In this document: one piece after another, positions 7,455 through 15,916 of the stretch
Layout of the letters: each line of letters begins with the position of its first letter
Position numbering within the stretch: the stretch's first letter is position 1
Origin: Clostridium sp. E02
Lineage (GTDB): Bacteria > Bacillota > Clostridia > Lachnospirales > Lachnospiraceae
DNA: 64,000 nucleotides
Reading direction: 5' to 3'
NCBI RefSeq assembly: GCF_003833015.1
Contig: NZ_RJLQ01000016.1
Coordinates: forward strand, 59,538-123,537
The notes under the pieces: model-generated
The model's input: only the letters and a program-made list of their open reading frames with translations
Databases searched by the model: none
What the model was told of the DNA's origin: nothing
Made by a program: the position numbers and the translations under genes

Positions 7455-10400
7455 ATGAAAGAAATGGGGAAACTACAAATGAAAAAACGCATATTAAGCA
7501 TCTTACTTATCGTATGTATGATGATGGAGCTAATGCCCATATCCGCTGTGGCAGTAGAGACGACTTCATCAAGTACTAAGTCTCACGGGGGAACGTACAC
7601 TACGGCAACACCGTCTGAAGCAAAGGAGGAATCTACCACTGCACAGGCAGAAGAGGAATCTACCACTGCACAAGCAGAGGAGGCGTCTACCACTGCACAG
7701 GCGGAGGAGGAGTCTACCACTGCACAGGCGGAGGAAGAATCAACCACCGCACAGGCAGAAAAAGAATCAACCACTGCAGTATCTACAAAGTATGAAACAG
7801 CTACGTCTTCACAAGCACATGGAATGCTCCGTATGGACTCAGGATCACCCTCTATTGAGTTAGTCCCCGGGCCTGAATTAACGTTCAATGACGCTATCGA
7901 AGGTTATAAAGCGCAGACTCCCTATAATGTAAGCATTCAGAATACAGGGGATGCCCCTACAGGGAATTTGACTTTAGAATTAAGTGGCTCGGATTCAAAC
8001 AGTTTTTCTCTCTCAAAAGTCACGATTTCCAATATTGAAGCAAATACAGCAGTTAACTTTACCGTAGCACCAAAAACAGGATTGGCGGCAGGAACTTATG
8101 AAGCTGCCATTACAGTATCAGGCAGCAACGTTACGTCTGAAAGCTTTGACGTTCGTTTTACCGTCACTCCTTTGCAATCAAATCCAGATTATAAAATTGG
8201 TGAAACCGGCTATCAATGGACCGGCTCTGATCAGTCTATCATACTGTCCGGAAACGACGATACCCTAACAATTCTTAAATCTCCCACCGCAAACCTTAAA
8301 ATTGATGTTCAATCAGAGCATCTTTCCACCGTTACCATTGAAGGAAATTCCATTTCATGTGACAACACATACATCGAGGTTCATCATAATATTACGTTGA
8401 ATTTAAAGGATCTTGATATCACTGCGCCCGATAGACCAGGTATGGATTCCTCAGGCATCATACTTCATAAAGGTGATGCAGAAACAGGTCAGATGAAACT
8501 TCTTGTAAGCGGAGACTGTACGATAAAAGGTTTCAGCTATGGAAATGCCATTCATTCCATATATGGACAGAATCTTCTCATAGCCGGCGATGGTACGTTA
8601 ACCGCAAGTGGTGGAAACTCCACGGACAATAATAGTAGTGGCGGGAACGGTATCTATATGGAAACCTTTACTTTAACTCAAGGGACAAAGTTAACGATTG
8701 ACGGAGGCGTTACCGTAAATGCAAACGGCGGATCCACGCAGAGCCATAACGGTGGAGGCGGAATCCTGCTTGCCTGGGGAGATCTTTTCATTGGAGACGC
8801 AACGGTGAATGCATATGGCGGAGAAAACGTCTCTCCCGATTCTGGGAAGGGAGGATCTGCCATCCAAGCATATTTCCTCGGCGCTGACCATTCAAAGGGA
8901 GGTAATATTACCATTGAAAGCGGATCTGTAACAGCTGTGGGAGGAGATTCCGTTAAGAAAACCCCTGGCAGCGGACTCTATGCATTTAATGAGCTGAACA
9001 TAAATGGCGGTATCGTTACTGCTGCAGGTGGCAATAGCCAAAATGGAAATGGAAGTTATGGAGTTTTTGTCTTTGAAAATGATTTAAATATTAGTGGGGG
9101 CACCATTACCGCCGCAGGCGGGAATGGCGGGACCAACGGTTCCAGCGGATTGTTCAGCTATTATGGAGATACCAAATTGTCCGGAGGTACGATCATTGCC
9201 ACAGGCGGAAATAGTGATCTCAATGGTTCCTATGGAGTTTTTGCCTATTACGGCTCCATTTATATTGAAAACGATACAGAAATCACTGCAACCGGTGGCA
9301 ATGGTAAAACGGGTGTTGGTGGAATCGGCCTCCGAGCATATGGAATGTCCGGGGGAACGAAACTGCATCCAGGAACTGTAAAAATATCAGATGACGCAGG
9401 TAACGTCTATATCCAGGGTGGACAAGGTGCAACCGGAGTGAATAAATCAATTACGGGAAAAAACATTTACGTTTCCACTGGGAACATTGGTTCTATTTCC
9501 ATGGAAGGAAACGTCTCCCGTTCCATTAAAAATGTGGATGGCGATGATGTTTATCTTATGAAAGTATTGGCAAATCCAGCCGAAGAAATAGACTTGTCAT
9601 CAGATGTCATAGGCACCCATGGAATCTATACCTATAGAGCGGTTACAAAAGCCGATGGTCTGGCCTATATATGGCTGCCCAAAGGTACCCACACCCTGTC
9701 AGCACCTGGGTATCTCGATAAAACCGCAGTTGTTTCAGAGAATGACAATTCGGTCCCGGAAGAAACCATCCAGAAAGAAATTTCTGCCAAACTACCAGGG
9801 GCACCGACTGATGTTACTGCCGTTTCCGGTGATAAAAAAGCAGTTGTAAGCTTTACTCCACCAAAAGACAACGGCGGCAGCCCAATTCTTAATTATACTG
9901 TGACTGTTAACCCAGGCGGCGAGACCTTTACGGGAACCTCCAGCCCCATCATGGTAACGGGACTTACTAATGGTACTTCCTATACCTTCACGATTACAGC
10001 TAGGAATGCAATTGGTACAGGAACTTCCTCCTCCCCTTCTAACTCTGTGTCGCCTGCTCCAGCTGAAACTTATTCCGTCTCCGGCATGGTATTGGAAGGT
10101 GAGAACAAGAAGCCGGCTGCCGAGACTAAAATGGTGTTAAAGCATGGAATTTTGCAAGTCGGCTCCGCCATTACGGATGTTAATGGGCACTTTACCATAA
10201 CAGGCATACCAAATGGCTCCTATAATCTAATCATAAGCAAAGGCAACAAGGTTCTCACACTTTTAGTTCATGTTGACCATGAAGATTATGTTTTCAGCGA
10301 AGGAATTCATCTTCCTGCTGCCAATACCAACAGTGTCGTAGAGATACAGGACGAGGCACCAAATATTGTTGTTGGAAATTTAGAGAACCAATTTACGGAG

Positions 10401-12245
10401 AATGACAGAGTCTATGCTCAAACCACCGGAAATCAAGTGGAAATTAAACTTGTCGCCCGCTTAAAGACCAGAGATGAAATCAAGGCGGAAGCAGAGAAAA
10501 TCACCCATGCAGCCAACGGCAAAAACATAGGATTTTATCTTGACCTGTCAGTCTATAAAACACAGACAGGAAGCAATACGCAGGGCGCACCGGAAAGACT
10601 GGAAACTCTGCCTGGCATCCTGAAAATTGTACTCCCTCTTCCAGAAAATCTGCAGGGAAAAACAGGACTTACGGTATACCGGGTACATAATGGCATTGTA
10701 CAGACACTTCAAAGTGGTTCTGCGGATGAAAACGGCGAACATTTTGTGATCGGATCCGACGCAATCACTATTTATACCAGAAACTTTTCAACCTATGCAA
10801 TCGGTTACACCGACACAAGTCAGACAGGGGGGTCTAGCCGCAACAGTAGTCACTCAGAAACGGATTCCTCAATTTACGATCAACCGGTGGGGTTGCCTAC
10901 CATGGGCCAAGAAGAAATCTCTCCTGCTGCCATTGAAAACGGAAAATCATCAGGGATTATTTTAGAAAATACGATTTTAAATGCCATTACGAAGGCATGG
11001 GCAGAAGCCAAGGCCAAAGGTAGAACCGCAAATGGCATAGGTGTATCTCTTAAAGTAAAAGAGGAAGCCGGCTCCCAAACCCTTGAATTGGTACTACCTG
11101 CGCATATAATGAAACTTTTAACGGATCAGTATGTGAAACGATTTGAAATAAGCTCCAGTCGGATTTCCTTATCTCTTGACTTAGATGCATTAAAAGAAAT
11201 TCGCAGCCAAAGTACAGGTGATGTGACTCTCAACGTAACACCCGAACAAAATCTTTCGGTACAAGCACGAAACTTAATGCATAACAGACCGGTATATCAC
11301 GTAACCACCAGCTTTATAAAAAATGGAAAAACGGTCGAAATTTCATCCCTTGGCAATGGCCGAGTAACGATCCTGATCCCTTATAAACCTAGTCGAGATG
11401 AAGAAACAGGATATTTATATGGGGTATCATTGGATGAGGAGGGACATGCAGTCCGTATTCCCGACTCCGCCTATGATACAAACAAAAAGGGAATCCTATT
11501 CTCCACCAATCATTTTGTTACAAGCGGTGTAGGATATATCGCCCCATCAAGTAGATTCACGGATGTATCTTCTCATTGGGCAAAGGAAGCAATTGACTAT
11601 GTTACCAGTCGGGGCCTGCTTACCGGAACTTCTGAAACAGTATTTTCACCGGATTCCCCGTTTACTTGGGGAGAATTAATTACCGCCCTTGGTAACCTGG
11701 CAAATGTAGACACCAAGTTAAACACCGAATGGGCATACAAAAAAGGCCTTTTGAAAGATACAAAGCAATTCTCCCCAGACCAGGTCGTAACGCGTGGGGA
11801 AATGGCGGTAATCCTTAACAATTACACAAAGATTATAGATGGAGGTACTTTGCCTGTTACCAGAGAAGTTAAAATCTATGCGGACAAAAACAGCATTGAC
11901 CGAACCTATCAAACAGCTGTAAGATCCATGCAGCAAGCTGGTATTATGATGGGAGAAATCAACAATCAATTCAATCCAAACAACAACGTCACCCGAGCAC
12001 AAGCCAGCATTATACTTTTCCGGTATCGAAAGCTGACCATAGATCCTGCCACCACACAAGGGTGGGTAAGAAACGACAGCGGCCAGTTTCTGTACTACCG
12101 GGATGGCAAAGCCATCACAGGATGGTTGAATACTGGCACAACGGAAAACAGCAATTGGTATTACTTCTATGCGGACGGAACCCTCGCTTTTAATACTAGC
12201 ATTGATGAGTACGAGGTAGACGAAAACGGATTGCTAAAAGAATAA
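7455..12245 (+). CDS. Large secreted surface protein: signal peptide, repeats, beta-helix, FN3, SLH domains
   Basis: This 1596-residue protein is exported and bound to the cell wall. A signal peptide ends near AVAVE (residue 35). Next come five 9-residue TTAQAEE-type repeats (58-105), an Ig-like segment (about 130-240), a Gly-rich right-handed beta-helix region with repeated GGT-TAAGGN patterns (about 245-680), a fibronectin type III domain (about 780-870), a carboxypeptidase-regulatory-like domain (875-945), S-layer homology repeats (FTDVSSHWAKEAIDYV onward, about 1365-1535) and a C-terminal cell-wall-binding-like repeat (GWVRNDSG...GWLNTG). SLH domains bind secondary wall polymer. Both ATGs, 7455 and 7479, have a GGGGA site 8 bases upstream; 7479 gives the more usual signal peptide. 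An adhesin or stalk-like role is inferred; no enzymatic motif is seen. Confidence 0.85.
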   Translation: MKEMGKLQMKKRILSILLIVCMMMELMPISAVAVETTSSSTKSHGGTYTTATPSEAKEESTTAQAEEESTTAQAEEASTTAQAEEESTTAQAEEESTTAQAEKESTTAVSTKYETATSSQAHGMLRMDSGSPSIELVPGPELTFNDAIEGYKAQTPYNVSIQNTGDAPTGNLTLELSGSDSNSFSLSKVTISNIEANTAVNFTVAPKTGLAAGTYEAAITVSGSNVTSESFDVRFTVTPLQSNPDYKIGETGYQWTGSDQSIILSGNDDTLTILKSPTANLKIDVQSEHLSTVTIEGNSISCDNTYIEVHHNITLNLKDLDITAPDRPGMDSSGIILHKGDAETGQMKLLVSGDCTIKGFSYGNAIHSIYGQNLLIAGDGTLTASGGNSTDNNSSGGNGIYMETFTLTQGTKLTIDGGVTVNANGGSTQSHNGGGGILLAWGDLFIGDATVNAYGGENVSPDSGKGGSAIQAYFLGADHSKGGNITIESGSVTAVGGDSVKKTPGSGLYAFNELNINGGIVTAAGGNSQNGNGSYGVFVFENDLNISGGTITAAGGNGGTNGSSGLFSYYGDTKLSGGTIIATGGNSDLNGSYGVFAYYGSIYIENDTEITATGGNGKTGVGGIGLRAYGMSGGTKLHPGTVKISDDAGNVYIQGGQGATGVNKSITGKNIYVSTGNIGSISMEGNVSRSIKNVDGDDVYLMKVLANPAEEIDLSSDVIGTHGIYTYRAVTKADGLAYIWLPKGTHTLSAPGYLDKTAVVSENDNSVPEETIQKEISAKLPGAPTDVTAVSGDKKAVVSFTPPKDNGGSPILNYTVTVNPGGETFTGTSSPIMVTGLTNGTSYTFTITARNAIGTGTSSSPSNSVSPAPAETYSVSGMVLEGENKKPAAETKMVLKHGILQVGSAITDVNGHFTITGIPNGSYNLIISKGNKVLTLLVHVDHEDYVFSEGIHLPAANTNSVVEIQDEAPNIVVGNLENQFTENDRVYAQTTGNQVEIKLVARLKTRDEIKAEAEKITHAANGKNIGFYLDLSVYKTQTGSNTQGAPERLETLPGILKIVLPLPENLQGKTGLTVYRVHNGIVQTLQSGSADENGEHFVIGSDAITIYTRNFSTYAIGYTDTSQTGGSSRNSSHSETDSSIYDQPVGLPTMGQEEISPAAIENGKSSGIILENTILNAITKAWAEAKAKGRTANGIGVSLKVKEEAGSQTLELVLPAHIMKLLTDQYVKRFEISSSRISLSLDLDALKEIRSQSTGDVTLNVTPEQNLSVQARNLMHNRPVYHVTTSFIKNGKTVEISSLGNGRVTILIPYKPSRDEETGYLYGVSLDEEGHAVRIPDSAYDTNKKGILFSTNHFVTSGVGYIAPSSRFTDVSSHWAKEAIDYVTSRGLLTGTSETVFSPDSPFTWGELITALGNLANVDTKLNTEWAYKKGLLKDTKQFSPDQVVTRGEMAVILNNYTKIIDGGTLPVTREVKIYADKNSIDRTYQTAVRSMQQAGIMMGEINNQFNPNNNVTRAQASIILFRYRKLTIDPATTQGWVRNDSGQFLYYRDGKAITGWLNTGTTENSNWYYFYADGTLAFNTSIDEYEVDENGLLKE
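7629..7763 (+). repeat. Five tandem 27-bp repeats coding ESTTAQAEE
   Basis: Five copies of a 9-codon unit, in-frame and with silent differences, form a spacer after the signal peptide. Copy number can change without breaking the frame. Confidence 0.85.
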
Positions 12246-12254
12246 GATCTACCT

Positions 12255-12302
12255 AAAAGCCCGTATGGGTTATCCTCTTTGATCATCCAGACGGGGCTTT
12301 TT
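12255..12302 (+). terminator. Terminator after the surface-protein gene
   Basis: The stem starting AAAAGCCCGT pairs with ACGGGGCTTTT and ends in a T run. Confidence 0.8.
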
Positions 12303-12328
12303 CATATCCTAACTGCCATCATAACTTT

Positions 12329-12403
12329 TTATTTCTTTAACTTCTTCACTATTACGCCACCCAAGGCAACCGCTACTAGAATGTAAAATATTAAATTTAC
12401 CAT
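12329..12403 (-). CDS. 24-residue hydrophobic membrane peptide
   Basis: This short frame encodes MVNLIFYILVAVALGG plus a basic end VIVKKLKK: one membrane-spanning helix with a positively charged tail. A very strong GGGGGAG ribosome site and a consensus-like promoter upstream (12435-12463) argue that it is a real gene. Such peptides include type I toxins and small regulators of membrane complexes; no named family is recognised. It stands alone between the surface-protein terminator and the divergent HD gene, with no antisense RNA promoter identified with certainty. Confidence 0.6.
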   Translation of the reverse strand: MVNLIFYILVAVALGGVIVKKLKK

Positions 12404-12425
12404 TTTCTCTCCCCCTTTTTCATGT

Positions 12426-12475
12426 TTGTTACATATATTACCATATTTCTACATATTTTTCAACTTTTGTAACAA
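12426..12475 (-). promoter_or_regulatory. Promoter of the small peptide inside an inverted repeat
   Basis: On the minus strand, -35 TTGAAA (12463-12458) and -10 TAATAT (12440-12435) are 17 bases apart. Perfect 8-base arms TTGTTACA (12426-12433) and TGTAACAA (12468-12475) flank this promoter, which suggests an operator pair bound by one dimeric regulator or by looping. Confidence 0.6.
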
Positions 12476-12578
12476 GCGAAATCACCATTGGGGCTACACT
12501 CTTTTCACCTTTTAGTCCGCATAGTTTTTACTAATGTTGAAAGACTATAAATATCTTACATTTAAAAGGAAAAATACT

Positions 12579-13211
12579 ATGAATGCAAAACAATTCTATC
12601 AGGAAATAGAACTCCACTTATTACAAGATGAAACTCCCTCTCATTATTTAAATTCCATTTGTGATACTCCTCAATTTAGAGAATATCCATTTCGACTTAT
12701 CCAGTGTTTGAAAGGGATCCCACAATCGCCCAAATATCATCCGGAAGGAGATGCCTGGGTTCATACAATGCTAGTAGTTAACCAAGCGGCACAAGTGAAA
12801 CATAAAAGTACAAATCCCAAAGTCTTTATGTGGGCTGCGCTTTTACATGATATTGGAAAAGCAACCACAACAAGTACAAGAAAAGGAAAGATTACATCCT
12901 ATGATCATGACCGAGCCGGTGCAAAACTTGCAGAAGAATTTCTTGATAAATTAAATCTGGAACAATCCTTTCAACAAACAATCGTCCACCTGATTTATTA
13001 TCATATGCACATTCTTTATGTAACGAAAAACCTTCCATTTGCTGATATTGAAGGGTTAAAAAGAAATACCAACGTAAACGATGTAGCACTGCTTGGCTGG
13101 TGTGACCGAATGGGAAGGACAAATGCAAACCCGGAACAGGAAAGAGAAAACATTGATCAATTCCTTCATCGATTAAAGGTAAAAACCGCTCTCACACTTC
13201 CCAAATATTAG
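12579..13211 (+). CDS. HD-domain metal-dependent phosphohydrolase
   Basis: This 210-residue cytosolic protein has the HD motif LLHDIGKA near residue 92, preceded by the metal-binding His of EGDAWVHTMLVV and followed by further His residues (YDHDRAG, YYHMHI). This resembles the HD domains fused to CCA tRNA nucleotidyltransferases and small HDIG hydrolases. The substrate, a phosphate ester or nucleotide, is not predictable. The ATG at 12579 has an AAAGGA site 8 bases upstream, better than the ATG at 12534. Its last 20 bases overlap the end of the convergent radical SAM gene. Confidence 0.85.
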   Translation: MNAKQFYQEIELHLLQDETPSHYLNSICDTPQFREYPFRLIQCLKGIPQSPKYHPEGDAWVHTMLVVNQAAQVKHKSTNPKVFMWAALLHDIGKATTTSTRKGKITSYDHDRAGAKLAEEFLDKLNLEQSFQQTIVHLIYYHMHILYVTKNLPFADIEGLKRNTNVNDVALLGWCDRMGRTNANPEQERENIDQFLHRLKVKTALTLPKY

Positions 13212-13965
13212 TCATAAAATAAATATTACTATCATTTCGGTAACGCTCAAAAAGATTGTTATAATAGGTTTCATCTTTTTCAAATAATATTTTTTTGTAA
13301 TGGCTGCTATACTGAGGATAGCAGCTATTTATCCAATGATAAACCTTTTTATCCTGTTCTCCTTTCGTCATCACACGCAATTTGTCAAAATACACTGGTA
13401 TCTTTTTATCTAAGGCTTCTATCATTTCCTCAATGTTCATTACATATGGAAGAACCGGTGTAATAAATACCCAGACATCCAGTCCTTCCATTTTTAAGAT
13501 ATTTGCAACTTTAATATTCATATGATTTTTTCCCTTACCGGCTTGATTTACATTTGATAAACCGAATAATACTGTAACCGGCACTTTAAAGCTTTTCAAT
13601 AATTCGATGTCCTCTAATATTAATTGGTTATCTGATTTTGTAGTTATAAATACATGGGAATCACAATTCCTTAATGTTTTTAGGCATTTATGAGTAAGCC
13701 GATACTGCTTTTCTAAATCCATATAGGGATCACACATACTTCCTATATACAAATCTGATCCATGTTGTTCTTTCACTTGTAATTTTAATAGATCTGCGAT
13801 ATTTGTATTAATAAATATATCTTTGCTCCAATTCCTATTCCCCATTTGAAAACAATAAGGACATTGAATCTGACACCCTGTATAAGGATCAATAATATTT
13901 ATACTACTTCCATCGGGCTGAATCTCATTTGTAAATGCATTTTTTATTTTTCTTTTTCTGATCAT
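13192..13965 (-). CDS. Radical SAM protein (SplB-like)
   Basis: This 257-residue protein has the cluster motif CQIQCPYC (CxxxCxxC) near residue 33, which binds a [4Fe-4S] cluster and S-adenosylmethionine. The layout resembles the SplB-like radical SAM group named after spore photoproduct lyase, but it is shorter than that enzyme and its substrate is unknown. Start 13965 is preferred because GGAGG lies 7 bases upstream; 13971 would be too close. It converges on and overlaps the HD gene by 20 bases, so the two transcripts are antisense at their ends. Confidence 0.8.
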   Translation of the reverse strand: MIRKRKIKNAFTNEIQPDGSSINIIDPYTGCQIQCPYCFQMGNRNWSKDIFINTNIADLLKLQVKEQHGSDLYIGSMCDPYMDLEKQYRLTHKCLKTLRNCDSHVFITTKSDNQLILEDIELLKSFKVPVTVLFGLSNVNQAGKGKNHMNIKVANILKMEGLDVWVFITPVLPYVMNIEEMIEALDKKIPVYFDKLRVMTKGEQDKKVYHWINSCYPQYSSHYKKILFEKDETYYNNLFERYRNDSNIYFMTNIWEV

Positions 13966-13992
13966 ATCCATTCCTCCACCAACCTATTTATA

Positions 13993-14036
13993 AATATAAG
14001 TCTACTATTTTTCACAGAAAATAGTAGACTTATATT
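13993..14036. terminator. Perfect 19-bp inverted repeat (terminator-like)
   Basis: Arms 13993-14011 and 14018-14036 are exact reverse complements around the 6-base loop TCACAG. It lies downstream of the two subtilase genes and upstream of the radical SAM gene on the same strand, so it probably ends the subtilase transcript. Confidence 0.65.
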
Positions 14037-14060
14037 ATGGATTTTGATATGATGTTGTAT

Positions 14061-14092
14061 AGAGTGCTGAAATCTTTCGGCATTCTTTTTTT
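14061..14092 (+). terminator. Rightward terminator-like hairpin without a clear upstream gene
   Basis: AGAGTGCTGAAA pairs with TTTCGGCATTCT (two wobble pairs) and is followed by seven or more T. No + strand gene ends nearby. Confidence 0.6.
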
Positions 14093-14188
14093 GTATAATT
14101 AACTTATTCGTTACAAACCGTTTAACCGCCTTCTTCCCTCTTCAACTATCCTTATGATAGATAATATTCGGTGCCACCTGATCAATGT

Positions 14189-15895
14189 TTATATAATCGA
14201 TCTGAAGATATTATATGAATTATAAATATCCACTATTCCATAGCCCCAATTCTGATTGGGGTATAAAAGATCACGGTCTCTTTTCGCTCCCCGAAGAAGA
14301 AATTTTTTTACTCCTACGGTATCAAGCCTGGGGTAATTATTATTTACAATCCCCCATTCAAATATCATGGCCGCTATTCCAGCCGTATGTGCCGCCGCCG
14401 CACCCGTACCCGTTATGGTCGTAAATTCATTGTTTAAAGTCGGACAAACCACGTTAACACCTGGAGCTGTCAGATCCGGGTTTATAATGTTTGATGTTGA
14501 AAATCCTTTTCCTGACTGTGGATATAAAGCTCCCGTTGCTGCATCATATGCTGTCACAGTAATTGGTACGAGACTGTTTCCAGGTGATGTTATGGTCGTA
14601 TAGGGGTTTGAATTAAAGAAAAATGTATCATTCGATATAAAATCACCAGAAGGCAGCCATATGTGGAACTCTCCAGGCAGATCCCCCCTACCGGTTACCC
14701 GAAACCTCCAGATCCCCTGTACCGGATTTTCAAAACGTAATATTATAACCTGTTTTCCAGTGTCCTGTTCAATCATAATATAATTTATATAAAGAACTGT
14801 CTGGTCAAATATAAAACGTACCACCTTGGTTTCAAACAGCCGCTGAGGAATTGATGGAACGAATTCACCCGAGGGGGATAAAACATCTAATGTATAGATC
14901 ATGGGAGGATTTCCCCATAGCTCCATCGTAAACCCATATTCATCCGGTGCAACATTTAATTCTACCGTAACTGTTTTCTCAAGATCAAGAATACTATAAT
15001 AATGTCTTCTTGCTTGTGCTTCATTTCCTGCAGCAACCGTAATTCCCACCTCAGGGCAGTCACCTACTATCCTTAACAATGAGGGCAGCAACCCATTATT
15101 ACTATGTGAACCCTGAGACGTTCCTACGGCAATACAGACTACCAGCGGCCGTTTTAACTTATCTGCTGTATTGATTAAATACTGAACCCCCCAGGTTATG
15201 TCAGTTTCCTGATAACAGATCACATCGGGAGGAATAAAGTAGTAATCCGTTAGATTTTTTTTTGCCTGTTTCAGTTTTACGACTAACAATTCTGCGTCTG
15301 GAACAACGCCCTCAAATTGATTCCCCTTATTTTCCGAACCGGCTGCAATTCCAGCCAGCATGGTGCCATGACCATTTACATCCATACTGGGAACAACCGC
15401 CAACGGGTCCGTGCTGTTCAATGCCTGGTTAATTTGATCCGCCGTATATTCTGTCCCATAGTATGCAGGAAATCTTAATTCCGGATATGGACCACTCTCT
15501 ATGGTCTGGTCCCAGATTGCCGCTATTTTTGTCGTTCCATCTTCTTTGAGAAAAACAGGATTCGTATAATCAATGCCGGTATCAACGAACCCTACGAGTA
15601 CCCCCTCTCCCCTCAAATTAAGTGCTGGTATACTCCGCAAGCTTGTGACACCTGATGCAACCAGGCTTTCATAACTTTGTAGGGAATAGCATTGAGGAAT
15701 TCCTGAATATCCATAATCGCTAATTAGCTGAGGCGTGACCTGAGATATTGGTAAATAAACACCCGCATAATCCGGATTTATAATATGTACAGAATTTTCT
15801 TCATGTTGCTTTAGTCTATTAAGATTCCCGTTATATTGAATAATTAAATCCATATAGTCATTGCTGGTTATCTTAAAGCTGTCTTCTGGCATCAT
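14189..15895 (-). CDS. Subtilisin-family (S8) pseudoprotease, Csp-like
   Basis: This 568-residue protein has a prodomain of about 95 residues and a subtilase fold. Catalytic Asp (VGFVDTGIDYTN, residue 105) and His (NGHGTMLAG, residue 176) are present, and the oxyanion region reads VAAGNEAQARRH. The Ser motif, however, reads GTGAAAAHTAG instead of GTSxAxPH, so the nucleophile is Gly at residue 498 (14402-14404). It is therefore probably inactive. Clostridial Csp proteins, which signal bile-acid or amino-acid germinants to activate SleC, are known to pair active and pseudoprotease members; assignment to that system is inference. Start 15895 follows GGAGG by 8 bases. It lies 21 bases downstream of its active paralog. 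Confidence 0.85.
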   Translation of the reverse strand: MMPEDSFKITSNDYMDLIIQYNGNLNRLKQHEENSVHIINPDYAGVYLPISQVTPQLISDYGYSGIPQCYSLQSYESLVASGVTSLRSIPALNLRGEGVLVGFVDTGIDYTNPVFLKEDGTTKIAAIWDQTIESGPYPELRFPAYYGTEYTADQINQALNSTDPLAVVPSMDVNGHGTMLAGIAAGSENKGNQFEGVVPDAELLVVKLKQAKKNLTDYYFIPPDVICYQETDITWGVQYLINTADKLKRPLVVCIAVGTSQGSHSNNGLLPSLLRIVGDCPEVGITVAAGNEAQARRHYYSILDLEKTVTVELNVAPDEYGFTMELWGNPPMIYTLDVLSPSGEFVPSIPQRLFETKVVRFIFDQTVLYINYIMIEQDTGKQVIILRFENPVQGIWRFRVTGRGDLPGEFHIWLPSGDFISNDTFFFNSNPYTTITSPGNSLVPITVTAYDAATGALYPQSGKGFSTSNIINPDLTAPGVNVVCPTLNNEFTTITGTGAAAAHTAGIAAMIFEWGIVNNNYPRLDTVGVKKFLLRGAKRDRDLLYPNQNWGYGIVDIYNSYNIFRSII

Positions 15896-15916
15896 CCGAA
15901 TCACCTCCAATCAACA

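Noticed and set aside
12329..12403. Assignment of the 24-residue peptide to Fst/Ldr or TxpA toxins
   Set aside because: The size and topology fit but no family-specific residues or antisense RNA can be shown.
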